A DNA stretch of 64,000 nucleotides, taken from Chloroflexota bacterium (GTDB lineage Bacteria > Chloroflexota > Anaerolineae > Anaerolineales > Villigracilaceae). Shown here in pieces: positions 33,600 through 42,134 of this stretch. A program made the position numbers and the translations under genes. The notes beneath the pieces are model-generated. The model was not told where the DNA came from and did no database searches. It saw only the letters and a list, made by a program, of their open reading frames with translations. The DNA is taken from the NCBI GenBank assembly GCA_016234485.1, contig JACRBL010000051.1, forward strand, positions 248,001 to 312,000. Reading direction: 5' to 3'. Each line of letters starts with the position of its first letter. The stretch's first letter is position 1.

Positions 33600-34928
33600 T
33601 CACTTGCGCGGACGATTCCCCAGCATCTCCGCTATATTCGCGCCGAAGACTTCGGGGCCGAGCTTCATGCCCGCCGCTTCGAGTTTCGGGCTGAACAAGG
33701 GGCGGATTCCCGTTGGCTTGAGTTCGCCGATCACTTTGCCATCCGCGCTCACGCCTGTTTGTTCGAATTTAAATACATCGGTCAACACCACCGTGTCGCC
33801 TTCCATGCCCGCCACCTCGGTGATGGCCGTCACTTTGCGCGCTCCGTCCTTAAGACGCGTCTGTTGGACGATGAGGTCCACCGCGGAGGCCACTTGCTGG
33901 CGTACCACCTTGAGGGGCAAGTCCATGCCTGCCATCATCACCAGCGTTTCCACGCGCGCGAGCGCGTCGCGCGGCGTGTTGGCGTGGATGGTGGTGAGCG
34001 AGCCGTCGTGGCCCGTGTTCATGGCTTGCAACATGTCCAACGCTTCGCCGCCGCGGCACTCGCCCACCACAATGCGGTCGGGACGCATTCGCAGTGAGTT
34101 ACGGACGAGTTCGCGAATGGTCATGGCGCCGCGCCCGTCCAGGTTGGCGGTCTTCGTTTCCAGCCTCACTACATGATCCTGTTGGAGTTGCAGTTCGGCG
34201 GCGTCTTCGATGGTGACGATACGCTCATTTTCGGGAATGTAACTGGAAAGAACATTCAACAATGTAGTCTTGCCCGAACCCGTCCCGCCAGAGATGATGA
34301 TATTGAGCCGCGCCAAAACGCAGGCGCGCAGAAACTCGGCCATGTTGGCAGTAAGCGACCCGAAATCAATCAGTTTTTGGATGCCCAATCTTTCCTTCGC
34401 AAATTTGCGGATGGTAATGGTCGGCCCGTCAATCGACACGGGTGGGATGATGGCGTTCACGCGTGAACCGTCGGGCAGGCGCGCGTCCACGGCGGCGCTG
34501 TCGGCATCCACGCGGCGGCCGAGGGGCAGGATGATCTTCTCGATGACTTTCAAGACATGGTTGTCGTTTTCAAAGACGACGGGAGTCTTGATGAGTTTCC
34601 CCTTTTTCTCCACGTACACTTTTTTGGGGCCGTTCACCATCACTTCGCTCACGTCGGGGTCGTCGAGCAGGGGTTGGATGGGGCCATAACCCAGCACCTC
34701 GTCCAGCACGTCACGTTCCAATTGCTGGCGGGCAGAATCGGGCAAGCGCAACTGCGAACGGTCATACACCTCGGCAATGCCGCGCGTGATGTATTCTTTT
34801 TGTTGATCGAACGGAATTTCCTGACCTTCGAGCGCGCGCGACAAATTCTCGATGAGATAATTCTTGAACTTGACCATGTCCGCGGCGGTCAACCCTGTGG
34901 ACGGCGGGCGCGTGACTGGACGGGTCAT
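33600..34928 (-). CDS. CpaF/TadA-type secretion ATPase
   Basis: 442 residues. A GspE-family ATPase of the Flp/Tad pilus branch: an N-terminal helical domain, then the P-loop G-G-T-G-S-G-K-T-T near residue 230. The Asp box lies near M-R-P-D-R-I-V-V-G-E-C-R-G-G-E-A, and the His box is T-T-I-H-A-N. In known systems it powers pilus assembly at the membrane, but no TadB/TadC, prepilin or secretin gene lies in the window. The start MTRPV is set by the 4-nt ATGA overlap with the small gene upstream. Confidence 0.9.
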   Translation of the reverse strand: MTRPVTRPPSTGLTAADMVKFKNYLIENLSRALEGQEIPFDQQKEYITRGIAEVYDRSQLRLPDSARQQLERDVLDEVLGYGPIQPLLDDPDVSEVMVNGPKKVYVEKKGKLIKTPVVFENDNHVLKVIEKIILPLGRRVDADSAAVDARLPDGSRVNAIIPPVSIDGPTITIRKFAKERLGIQKLIDFGSLTANMAEFLRACVLARLNIIISGGTGSGKTTLLNVLSSYIPENERIVTIEDAAELQLQQDHVVRLETKTANLDGRGAMTIRELVRNSLRMRPDRIVVGECRGGEALDMLQAMNTGHDGSLTTIHANTPRDALARVETLVMMAGMDLPLKVVRQQVASAVDLIVQQTRLKDGARKVTAITEVAGMEGDTVVLTDVFKFEQTGVSADGKVIGELKPTGIRPLFSPKLEAAGMKLGPEVFGANIAEMLGNRPRK

Positions 34929-35209
34929 TGGTCGCCATCCTCGGGCAGAACCCACACAATTTGGTCGCGGCGCACCGCCAGAAAGTCGGCGCGTTGAAGC
35001 GTCGCGCCGCCCGCGTCGAGGATGGCCGCGTCGGTCATGGCGAGGAACGGTTCATCGCGGTCGAGTTCCGCTTTCAATCGTTCGTCGGGGCGAATGTGAA
35101 TCTTGCCGCGCACGGTATGCGTCACGGTTTGAACGGTCACTCTCACGGGATATTTCTTAACGACTTCGGTGAATATCTTTCCCTTATCGTCTTCAAATCC
35201 AGGAACCAT
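34925..35209 (-). CDS. Small conserved-looking protein between the CpaF and CpaE genes
   Basis: 94 residues, no membrane segment. Strand-rich pattern with V-R-V-T-V-Q-T-V-T-H-T-V-R-G-K-I-H-I and a proline-aspartate-rich middle (R-P-D-E-R-L). It ends with V-W-V-L-P-E-D-G. The pattern resembles small beta-barrel proteins of the DUF6812 type, but I cannot confirm this. It overlaps its upstream gene by 17 nt and its downstream gene by 4 nt, so it is clearly part of the CpaE-CpaF unit and may adjust or link the two. Confidence 0.7.
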   Translation of the reverse strand: MVPGFEDDKGKIFTEVVKKYPVRVTVQTVTHTVRGKIHIRPDERLKAELDRDEPFLAMTDAAILDAGGATLQRADFLAVRRDQIVWVLPEDGDQ

Positions 35210-36416
35210 TTTGGACTCCTTGTTTTACGCCAGCGCGAATCTGTTCGCTCAGCGTGATGATCTGCCCGGCGGCTTCTTTCAGGATCATGCAGGCGGTATC
35301 GCCGGGGAATTTGGATGCAAATGGCACGCGTTGACTATTTGCCATCAGCATGTTTCCGCCAAGATGCGGCAGGGTGGTTTGAATCTGCAACCCCAGGGCG
35401 CTTTCCACTTCGGCTTTGGAGATACCCTCGAATCCCACCACCCGATTCAGGATGGGGTAGACATGGTCGCTGGTGAGGCCTTTGGATTGGAGATATTGCC
35501 AGACAACCCTGCTCAAGCGCACAGTTCCCATATCGGGGCTGACGACCATGACGGTCAGGTCGGCTTGTTGGATGATGGGCAGGATGATTTGGGAGAGGGA
35601 GCGGCCCACGTCTATGAAAACGAAATCGTGCGCGGCCTGGAGCATTTGTATGATGTGGGCGATTCGGTCCACGCGCAACACACTGGCGCTTTCGGGATCG
35701 GGCGAACCCGCCACGAGGTTAAATTTCCAGGCGGGCGGGGAGGGCAGGTTTTCGCGGAAGAAGGCCTCGTTCAACAGTTCCGCAGACATGTTCGCGAGGC
35801 TGGCGATGTTCATTTTTCCGTCATAACCGACAATGGATGCGATGGAGCCGATCGGCAATACGAAATCAAGCGCTGCAACTTTGGCCTTCGGCTGGCTTGC
35901 GAACAGGCTGTTGGCGATGTTGGCGCACAGAGACGATACGCCTGTCCCCCCTTTGGCGCTGAGAAAGGCAATCAATTTTCCGCCGCTTTTCTTTGGCGTA
36001 AACGGCGCGGTCTGTTCCAATTCGGGCGGGGTTTCGGTGGGCTTGGAAGCCAGCCACAAATCTATGGCGTCGAGCAGGGCGGGAATGTCTGCGGAGGTTT
36101 TACGGAAAAATTCGTTGCATCCCGCTTCAAGGCAGGACGCCCGACGTGACGGCGTTTGATCGCGGCTGAGGGCGATGACCGGCGTGGACGCGGTGCGGGC
36201 ATCGCTTCGTAGTTTGCGGAGCAATTCCTCCCCCTGCAAATCATCCAGTTGCGGCTCGACCAGAATCAGGTCGGGGCGGTCACGCCAGGCAGAAATCAGT
36301 CCCTCGCGGCCCAGCGAGGCCTCCAGCGCCCGGCATCCTTTTTGTTGCAATGCCTTTATTAGAAAGTTTCGGCTGGCGGCGTCTGCATCAACGATTAGGA
36401 CGGTTTTTTCGGCCAT
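35193..36416 (-). CDS. CpaE/TadZ-like protein (receiver domain + ParA-type ATPase)
   Basis: 407 residues. Residues 1-125 are a response-regulator-like receiver (V-L-I-V-D-A-D near residue 6, then D-L-I-L-V-E with Glu in place of the usual phospho-Asp). Residues about 145-400 are a ParA/MinD-type ATPase with the deviant P-loop K-G-G-T-G-V-S-S and V-V-G-F-E-G. CpaE/TadZ proteins place the Tad pilus machine at its cellular site; lacking the phospho-acceptor Asp is common in this family. I prefer the start MAEKTV over the longer reading. It precedes the small gene and cpaF in one unit. Confidence 0.85.
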   Translation of the reverse strand: MAEKTVLIVDADAASRNFLIKALQQKGCRALEASLGREGLISAWRDRPDLILVEPQLDDLQGEELLRKLRSDARTASTPVIALSRDQTPSRRASCLEAGCNEFFRKTSADIPALLDAIDLWLASKPTETPPELEQTAPFTPKKSGGKLIAFLSAKGGTGVSSLCANIANSLFASQPKAKVAALDFVLPIGSIASIVGYDGKMNIASLANMSAELLNEAFFRENLPSPPAWKFNLVAGSPDPESASVLRVDRIAHIIQMLQAAHDFVFIDVGRSLSQIILPIIQQADLTVMVVSPDMGTVRLSRVVWQYLQSKGLTSDHVYPILNRVVGFEGISKAEVESALGLQIQTTLPHLGGNMLMANSQRVPFASKFPGDTACMILKEAAGQIITLSEQIRAGVKQGVQNGSWI

Positions 36417-36430
36417 GGTAGCGCCCGGCT

Positions 36431-37126
36431 TCAACTTTCCATGGGAGGCATGAGGTAGCCCAACCCCGAGCGCGTGACGATATGTTTGGGGTTGTGGGGA
36501 TCGTCCTCAAGTTTTTGGCGCAGGCGGGCAATGCTTACCCAGAGGATTTCCTTGTCGGTTTTATATTCAGGCCCCCACACGCTGGTGAGCAAGTCTTCGG
36601 ATGTGAGGATCTTGCCGAGGTGGTGGGCGAACTGCAAGAGCAGGCGGTATTCGGTGGCCGAAAGCGAGACATCCTGGTCGCCGCGCCAGACTTCGGCGCG
36701 GGCAAAGTCAATGCGCAGGTTATCGTGGGTGAAGAAGCGCGCCTGCCCGGCGTCGGCGGGAATTTGGGCGCGGCGCAAAACGGCGCGTACGCGGGCCAGT
36801 AATTCGGTGGCCGAGAAGGGCTTGACGAGGTAATCGTCCGCGCCGAGGTCGAGGCCGCGCACGCGATCCTGTTCTTCGCCCTTGGCGGTGAGGATGATGA
36901 TCGGCACGCTGGAAAATTCACGGATGCGCTGGCAGGCGGCGAAGCCATCCATGCGCGGCATCATAATGTCGAGCAGGATCAGGTCCACAGGCTGGGCCGA
37001 AAAAACATCGATGGCCTGTTGACCGTCGCTGGCGGTGACCACCTCGTAGCCTTCGGTACGCAGGTTTGCGTCCAGCAGGCGAAGGTAGCGGGGTTCGTCG
37101 TCCACGATCAAGACTCGTTTTGCCAT
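36431..37126 (-). CDS. Response regulator of the OmpR/PhoB type
   Basis: 231 residues. Receiver domain 1-120 with D-D-E near 9-11, phospho-acceptor in L-L-D-I-M-M-P (about 53), Thr in L-T-A-K and Lys in V-K-P-F. The winged-helix output follows, with L-S-A-T-E-Y-R-L-L, V-W-G-P-E-Y and V-R-L/R-S-G-L-G-Y. Start MAKRVLIV has a good GGAGAA ribosome site, so the longer reading is rejected. It lies between the CpaE gene (14 nt away) and two histidine kinases, its likely partners. Confidence 0.93.
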   Translation of the reverse strand: MAKRVLIVDDEPRYLRLLDANLRTEGYEVVTASDGQQAIDVFSAQPVDLILLDIMMPRMDGFAACQRIREFSSVPIIILTAKGEEQDRVRGLDLGADDYLVKPFSATELLARVRAVLRRAQIPADAGQARFFTHDNLRIDFARAEVWRGDQDVSLSATEYRLLLQFAHHLGKILTSEDLLTSVWGPEYKTDKEILWVSIARLRQKLEDDPHNPKHIVTRSGLGYLMPPMES

Positions 37127-37209
37127 GGGATTCTCCTCTCGATTACTGACTGCTAGTACTTGCAAGATAAATCTTGCAGTACTGCGCGCGGCGGAACAAA
37201 GTCAAAAGC

Positions 37210-38403
37210 TTACATCTCCGCTATGAGCGGAAGTTCAATGTGAAAGGTGGTGCCGCGCCCGGGCGCTGAATCTACCCAAATCTTACCACGATGCGAGGCA
37301 ATTATTTGTTTGCAGATATACAAACCCAGCCCGGTGCCTGTGCTGGCGGCATGCGGCCCCGGCACGCGGTAGAAACGCTCGAAGATCATGGCCTGGTGTT
37401 CGGGTTGGATGCCGGGGCCGTGGTCATGGAATGCCACGTGCAGAGACTCGCGATTGGCGTAAATCGCGATCTCGATGGGCGAATCGGGCGCGTATTTCAG
37501 GGCGTTGCTAAACAGGTTGTCGAAGACGCGCGTCAAGTGGACGTTATCGCCCGGGATGAGCGGGGCCGCCCCAAAGTCGAGACTGACCGAGAGGGTGGGA
37601 TGGCGCTGTTTGAGGCGCAGGACCACGTCCCGGATGAGGGCGTCCAGTCGAATGGGTTGGAATTTCAGGTGCAGGGTGTTGCTTTGCAGGCGCGCCGATT
37701 CGAGCAGGTCTTCGATCAACAGGGCCAGGCGGTCGGCTTCCTCTTCGATGATGATGAGGAATTCGCGCTGGGTATTGGCATCCCAGCTGGTATCCTGGCG
37801 CAGGAGCGTGGTGGAGTAGCCTTTGATGAAACCGAGCGGGGTGCGGAGTTCATGCGAGATGGTAGCGAGGAAATCATCCTGCAAGCGGACGCGGCGCTGC
37901 ATTTCGTCCAGTTGGCGGTAGGTTTCCTGCCAGGCGCGGCGCTCGAACAGGTTGGCGATCCACGAGGCGGCCAGTGCGGCCACCTGATGATGTTCTTCAA
38001 AAAATTCAGGCCCGCCAAAACGGACAAAAACCGCCGCGCCGATGATGTGTGTGCCGGCTTGCAGGGGCAGGCCCAGCATATACGAACGGTCGAGGCGATC
38101 GGTATTGGGCTGAGGTTTGATGGGCGGACTATGAATGACGGCCCGCCCGCCCGCCATCACGTCAGCCGCGATGCTATCTCCCCAGGCGGCATCGGCTTCG
38201 GCGTTCTTACCGCGTCCGAGGGCGCGGGCGTAAACCACTTCGAGCGCGCCCGTTGACTGGTCGGTGACGTAGACGGCGATGTTATCGAACAGCACGAAGG
38301 GACGCAACTCGGTGGCGAGGGTTTCGAGGGAGGATTTCCAATCGGGTTTGGAGGAGGCCTTTTTAAACAGGTCGTAGAGGGAATTGAGGGTGGCAATATC
38401 CAT
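37210..38403 (-). CDS. Sensor histidine kinase with a GAF domain
   Basis: 397 residues, cytoplasmic by composition. Residues about 20-165 form a GAF-like sensor; the HisKA H-box I-S-H-E-L-R-T-P-L-G is near residue 183. The ATPase has N-box N-L-F-S-N-A-L-K, G1 D-H-G-P-G-I and G2 G-T-G-L-G-L. No membrane helix, so it probably senses an internal signal. It is 3 nt downstream of the other kinase gene and 83 nt before the response regulator; both kinases may signal to it. Confidence 0.92.
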   Translation of the reverse strand: MDIATLNSLYDLFKKASSKPDWKSSLETLATELRPFVLFDNIAVYVTDQSTGALEVVYARALGRGKNAEADAAWGDSIAADVMAGGRAVIHSPPIKPQPNTDRLDRSYMLGLPLQAGTHIIGAAVFVRFGGPEFFEEHHQVAALAASWIANLFERRAWQETYRQLDEMQRRVRLQDDFLATISHELRTPLGFIKGYSTTLLRQDTSWDANTQREFLIIIEEEADRLALLIEDLLESARLQSNTLHLKFQPIRLDALIRDVVLRLKQRHPTLSVSLDFGAAPLIPGDNVHLTRVFDNLFSNALKYAPDSPIEIAIYANRESLHVAFHDHGPGIQPEHQAMIFERFYRVPGPHAASTGTGLGLYICKQIIASHRGKIWVDSAPGRGTTFHIELPLIAEM

Positions 38404-38406
38404 CGC

Positions 38407-39435
38407 TTAATTCTCGTCCGAAATGGTGAGCAGGGGAAATTTGAAGGTAGAACCTTTGCCGTCCGCCGATTGGACTTCGAGCATCGAGCCGTGCGCTTCC
38501 ACGATCTGACGCACGAGCGAGAGGCCGATGCCCGTGCCGCCATATTTGCGGGTGGATGAACTATCGAGCTGATGGAAAGGCTCGAAGATCTCTTCAATGC
38601 GATGCGGAGGGATGCCGATGCCCGTATCCATGACTGAGACGATGACGAGGTTGGCCGTTTCGCGTTGCACGCCCAGCACCACGCGTCCGCCCGAGGAGGT
38701 GAACTTGATGGCATTATCGAGCAATTGCCCCAGCGCCCAGGCGATCTTCTGCGGGTCGGCCTGAACCAATGGCAGGTTTTTATCCAACACGGCATGGACG
38801 CTAACGCCGCGGTCTTTGCCCTTCTGTTCCACGGCGCGCACGTTCACATTGACGAGGCGGACAATATCCACCGATTCGAGTTTGAGGCTCAGCTCGCCGC
38901 GCGAGGCCAGCGAGAACATGATGAGGTCGTCAATCAATCCCTCCAGCCGCGCGGTGGATTGCTGGGTGATCTGCAGGGCGTGTTTCTGCTCGGGTGTAAT
39001 CGCCCCCAGCGATTCGCTCACCATCAATTCGATATAGCCTTTCACGTGGGTCAGCGGCGTGCGGAGTTCGTGCGAAATGTTCGAGATGAAGTTGGCCTTC
39101 ATCTGGCTGAGTTCGGAGAGACGTTCCAGCGCGCTCTGCAATTCCGCCGTGCGATGCTGGACGCGTTCCTCCAGGCTTCGATTGGCGGCCTGGAGCGCGT
39201 TTCGCAATTGGATGATCTGCTCGGTCACCACCTGGTCGAGCGCGGCCTGCGTGAGCAGTTTCTGATCAATCAACGCCTGCCCGAGCAGGCAGGTCTTACC
39301 CTGCGCGATCTGATCTTGTTGGTAGGCCAGCGCTTTTTGCAAGTCCTGTTCGGTGATGATGCCCTTGTGGATGAGCGAGTCGCCGAGGCGCGATACCAAC
39401 ATTTCCGGGCTAAGTCGAAGCGGTTGTGTGCTCAT
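38407..39435 (-). CDS. Histidine kinase with a GspE-N-like input domain
   Basis: 342 residues. The first 75 residues read L-G-D-S-L-I-H-K-G-I-I-T-E-Q-D-L-Q-K-A-L and G-Q-A-L-I-D-Q-K-L-L-T, the pattern of the T2SSE/MshEN-type N-terminal domain found in secretion ATPases. A coiled coil follows, then H-box I-S-H-E-L-R-T-P-L-T near 122, N-box, D-T-G-I-G-I and G-T-G-I-G-L-S. No membrane helix. Such a domain, if functional, may bind a nucleotide second messenger. It starts in a 4-nt overlap with the upstream amidohydrolase gene's stop. Confidence 0.9.
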   Translation of the reverse strand: MSTQPLRLSPEMLVSRLGDSLIHKGIITEQDLQKALAYQQDQIAQGKTCLLGQALIDQKLLTQAALDQVVTEQIIQLRNALQAANRSLEERVQHRTAELQSALERLSELSQMKANFISNISHELRTPLTHVKGYIELMVSESLGAITPEQKHALQITQQSTARLEGLIDDLIMFSLASRGELSLKLESVDIVRLVNVNVRAVEQKGKDRGVSVHAVLDKNLPLVQADPQKIAWALGQLLDNAIKFTSSGGRVVLGVQRETANLVIVSVMDTGIGIPPHRIEEIFEPFHQLDSSSTRKYGGTGIGLSLVRQIVEAHGSMLEVQSADGKGSTFKFPLLTISDEN

Positions 39436-41111
39436 TCAGACCTCCACACCCATTCGCCGCCGACCATCGTGGCGGACGATTGCATCGCGGGCAATTCCTC
39501 CGCAGGGCTGGCGAACGGATCTTTCTCCAAAACGATGAGATCGGCGAGATAACCCGCGGACAATTTGCCCAAACGGGATTCCATGCCCGCCGCGTACGCC
39601 GCCCCGATTGTATACGCTTCGACGGCCTCGCGCAGGGTCAATTTCTCTTCGGGGATCCACTCTTCGCCCGCCTCGCCCGCGCGCCGACGCGTGACCGCGG
39701 CATACAGACCGAGGAACGGGTTCGGCGATTCGACGGGCGCGTCAGACCCGAAAGCGAGGCGCGCGCCGTGGGTAAGTTGAGTCCGCCAGGCGTACGCGAG
39801 ACGCGAGCGCTCACCCCAGTAGCGGTCGGCCATGTGCATGTCCGACGTGGCGTGGATCGGTTGCATCGAGGCGATTACGTCCAGTTGCGCGAGGCGAGCC
39901 GCGTCATCGGGATGCAAGACCTGCACGTGTTCGATGCGATGACGGAGCGCGGGCAGGTTGTTTGCTCGTTCGTAGCGGCGCAATTGCTCGTACGCGTCCA
40001 ACACTTCGTGGTTGGCGCGGTCGCCAATGGCGTGGACGGTCATGGCGAGGCCCACGTCCGCGGCGCGGCGCGCGAGTTCTAAGAGATGTTCGCCGTCCAT
40101 GTTGAGGATGCCGCGATTTTCGGGTTCGTTCAAATAGGGTTGGAACATGGCCGCCGTGCGCGGACCGAGCGCGCCGTCCATGAAAGCCTTCACGTTGCCG
40201 ATGCGCAGACGATGATCGCCAAAGCCAGAGCGCAGGCCGAGTTCGCGCGCGTGCTCCAAATCTTCGACGGGGAGGTTTTTGACGACGCGCAATTTGAGTT
40301 CGCCGCGCGCATGAAGTTCTTGCAAGGCCATGAAGCAGGCGCGGCGATCAAAATCGTGGACGCCCGTCAGCCCCATCTTCCACAAGATGGGTTGCGCGGC
40401 GCGAATGGCTTCGGCCAGTTGACCGATGCTCGCCTGCGGCATTTTCGCGCTGACCAACTCCATCGCGGATTCGAGCAGAATGCCCGTGGGCTGTCCGTGC
40501 TCATCGCGTTGGATTTCTCCGTTTTCGGGATTGGGAGTGGAGGAAGTGATGCCCGCCAATTTCAGCGCGGCGCTGTTCGCCCACGCGGCGTGCAGGGATT
40601 TGGCGGTGAGGTAGACGGGGTGATTCGGCGCGATAGAGTCGAGATGAGAGGCGTGAGGCCACCCCCCTCCCACAGGGGGAGAAGTCGACTCCCCTCTCCC
40701 CGCGAAGCGATCGGGAGAGGGGCCGGGGGTGAGGGCTGACTCCCCTTCCCTTGCAGGGAAGGGGTTGGGGGTTAGGTTTCTCCATTCATTCTGATTCCAA
40801 CCATGCCCCAAAATCCACTCCCCCTGTTTTGCGCTCTTCACGCGCTCGGCCACGCGGCGCAGACATTCCTCCAGCGTGGGCGTTTCGCAATCAATTTTTT
40901 GCAGACCGAGCGCGTAATGTTGCAAATGAATGTGCGCGTCGGTGAGACCTGGTAAAACGACGCGGCCGCCGAGATTGAATTTTTCGGCGCGGGCGTCGAG
41001 CAATTCATCGCCGCCGACCGCGACGATCTCGCCGCGGTCAATCAACAGCGCGGAGGCTGTCTCTTGCGCGGGGTTCAATGTGTGGATGCGGGCGTTGTAA
41101 AGAAGTTTCAT
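39432..41111 (-). CDS. Amidohydrolase family protein (YtcJ-like) with an in-frame repeat insertion
   Basis: 559 residues. Metal-dependent amidohydrolase: the first site is G-L-T-D-A-H-I-H-L near residue 58, with later motifs H-A-I-G-D-R-A, H-R-I-E-H-V and G-S-D-A-P-V-E near the C-terminus. The domain order matches the YtcJ/imidazolonepropionase-like group (family length about 520-540). Between N-Q-N-E-W and G-W-P-H-A sits an extra stretch of about 40 residues (P-N-P-F-P, P-G-P-S-P), encoded by a dispersed repeat at 40662-40781. Start MKLLYN chosen; the longer reading has no domain content. Substrate unknown. Confidence 0.87.
   Translation of the reverse strand: MKLLYNARIHTLNPAQETASALLIDRGEIVAVGGDELLDARAEKFNLGGRVVLPGLTDAHIHLQHYALGLQKIDCETPTLEECLRRVAERVKSAKQGEWILGHGWNQNEWRNLTPNPFPAREGESALTPGPSPDRFAGRGESTSPPVGGGWPHASHLDSIAPNHPVYLTAKSLHAAWANSAALKLAGITSSTPNPENGEIQRDEHGQPTGILLESAMELVSAKMPQASIGQLAEAIRAAQPILWKMGLTGVHDFDRRACFMALQELHARGELKLRVVKNLPVEDLEHARELGLRSGFGDHRLRIGNVKAFMDGALGPRTAAMFQPYLNEPENRGILNMDGEHLLELARRAADVGLAMTVHAIGDRANHEVLDAYEQLRRYERANNLPALRHRIEHVQVLHPDDAARLAQLDVIASMQPIHATSDMHMADRYWGERSRLAYAWRTQLTHGARLAFGSDAPVESPNPFLGLYAAVTRRRAGEAGEEWIPEEKLTLREAVEAYTIGAAYAAGMESRLGKLSAGYLADLIVLEKDPFASPAEELPAMQSSATMVGGEWVWRSE
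40662..40781. repeat. CCCCTCTCCC/GGGGGTGAGGG-type repeat inserted in a coding sequence
   Basis: 120 nt, exactly 40 codons, made of the internally palindromic units CCCCTCTCCCC...GGGAGAGGGG and CCCCTTCCCTTGC...GGGAAGGGG with GGGGGTTAGG. It interrupts the amidohydrolase between N-E-W and G-W-P without breaking its frame. Confidence 0.75.
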
Positions 41112-41133
41112 GGCAAATAAAAACGTTAAACGT

Positions 41134-41988
41134 TCATAACAGTCTCTCCAACAATGTATCCAATTCCTCATCCGAATAATAATAAATTGTGACCGCGCCA
41201 CCCTTTTTGCCGTGCTTCAGCGCGACCTTCGTGCCGAGGCTGGCGCGCAGTTTGCGTTCGATGTCCAACACATCGGCGGAGGCGCGCGGCTTGGCTTTGG
41301 CCTTGGGCTTCTCGCCTCCCAATTTGCGGACGAGTCCCTCGGTCTGCCGCACGGAAAGGTACAACTTCAACACCGTCTGCAAGGCGGCTTCCTGCGCTTT
41401 GGCAGAGGTGAGTCCGAGCAACGCGCGGGCGTGACCTTCGGTGATCAATCCATCCGCGAGGGACTGTTTCACTTTGGCGGAGAGTCCCAGCAGGCGCAGG
41501 GTGTTGGTCACGGCCACGCGGCTTTTGCCCACGCGCTCGGCCACCTGTTCCTGCGAAAGCCCAAAATCCTGGACGAGATGCTGGTAAGCCTCGGCCTCTT
41601 CCAGCGGACCCAGATCGGCGCGCTGAACGTTCTCGATCAGCGCCAATTCCAGCAGTTGACGGTCGCTGGCCTGCCGCACGATGACGGGGACGGTTTTCAG
41701 CCCCGCCAGTTTCGCGGCCTGCAAACGCCGCTCGCCCGCGATCAGGATGAAATTCCCGCCGCGGCCTGGTGAGACGATCAACGGCTGGATGATGCCGTGC
41801 TCGCGAATGGACGCGGACAACTCCTCGAGTTCTCCCGCGTCAAACTGGAGCCGCGGCTGGCGCGGGTTCCGAGTGATGGATTCCACCGCGGCCTGAGTCA
41901 CCCCGCCCGCGCCCGCGGGACGCGTGTCCGCGTTGCCGCCGGGGATGAGGGCGTCGAGTCCTTTACCGAGTCCAGTTCGTTGAGGCAT
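41134..41988 (-). CDS. parB: Chromosome partitioning protein ParB
   Basis: 284 residues. The N-terminal domain has N-P-R-Q-P-R, S-I-R-E-H-G-I-I-Q-P-L and the CTP-binding G-E-R-R-L-Q-A. It is followed by the DNA-binding HTH (L-S-Q-E-Q-V-A-E-R-V-G-K-S-R-V-A-V) and a short C-terminal dimerisation segment. ParB loads on parS near the origin and works with ParA. It follows parA; a 146-nt gap with a palindromic repeat separates them. I did not find a parS consensus in the window. Confidence 0.95.
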   Translation of the reverse strand: MPQRTGLGKGLDALIPGGNADTRPAGAGGVTQAAVESITRNPRQPRLQFDAGELEELSASIREHGIIQPLIVSPGRGGNFILIAGERRLQAAKLAGLKTVPVIVRQASDRQLLELALIENVQRADLGPLEEAEAYQHLVQDFGLSQEQVAERVGKSRVAVTNTLRLLGLSAKVKQSLADGLITEGHARALLGLTSAKAQEAALQTVLKLYLSVRQTEGLVRKLGGEKPKAKAKPRASADVLDIERKLRASLGTKVALKHGKKGGAVTIYYYSDEELDTLLERLL

Positions 41989-42024
41989 GAATTACTCCTA
42001 GTGTCAAAAAACTTCCCGTACATC

Positions 42025-42111
42025 CGTCATTGCGAGCGTTCGTTGCGAAGCAATCTCCTCCACAAGGCGGAGATTGCTTCGTCGGGAAAACCACCCTCCT
42101 CGCAATGACGG
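42025..42111. repeat. CATTGCGAG/GCAATGACG palindromic element, copy 5
   Basis: CGTCATTGCGAG... and ...CTCGCAATGACGG with AAGCAATCTCC/GGAGATTGCTT inside. It fills the gap between parA and parB. Confidence 0.85.
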
Positions 42112-42134
42112 GTGAAGGGGCTTCGCGACAACAA

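Noticed and set aside
40651-40790. Frameshifted or chimeric amidohydrolase
   Set aside because: The extra segment is exactly 40 codons, open in frame, and made of a known type of repeat, so an in-frame insertion explains it better.
41989-42134. parS site beside parB
   Set aside because: The gap is filled by the palindromic repeat family found elsewhere, and no TGTTTCACGTGAAACA-like sequence is seen.
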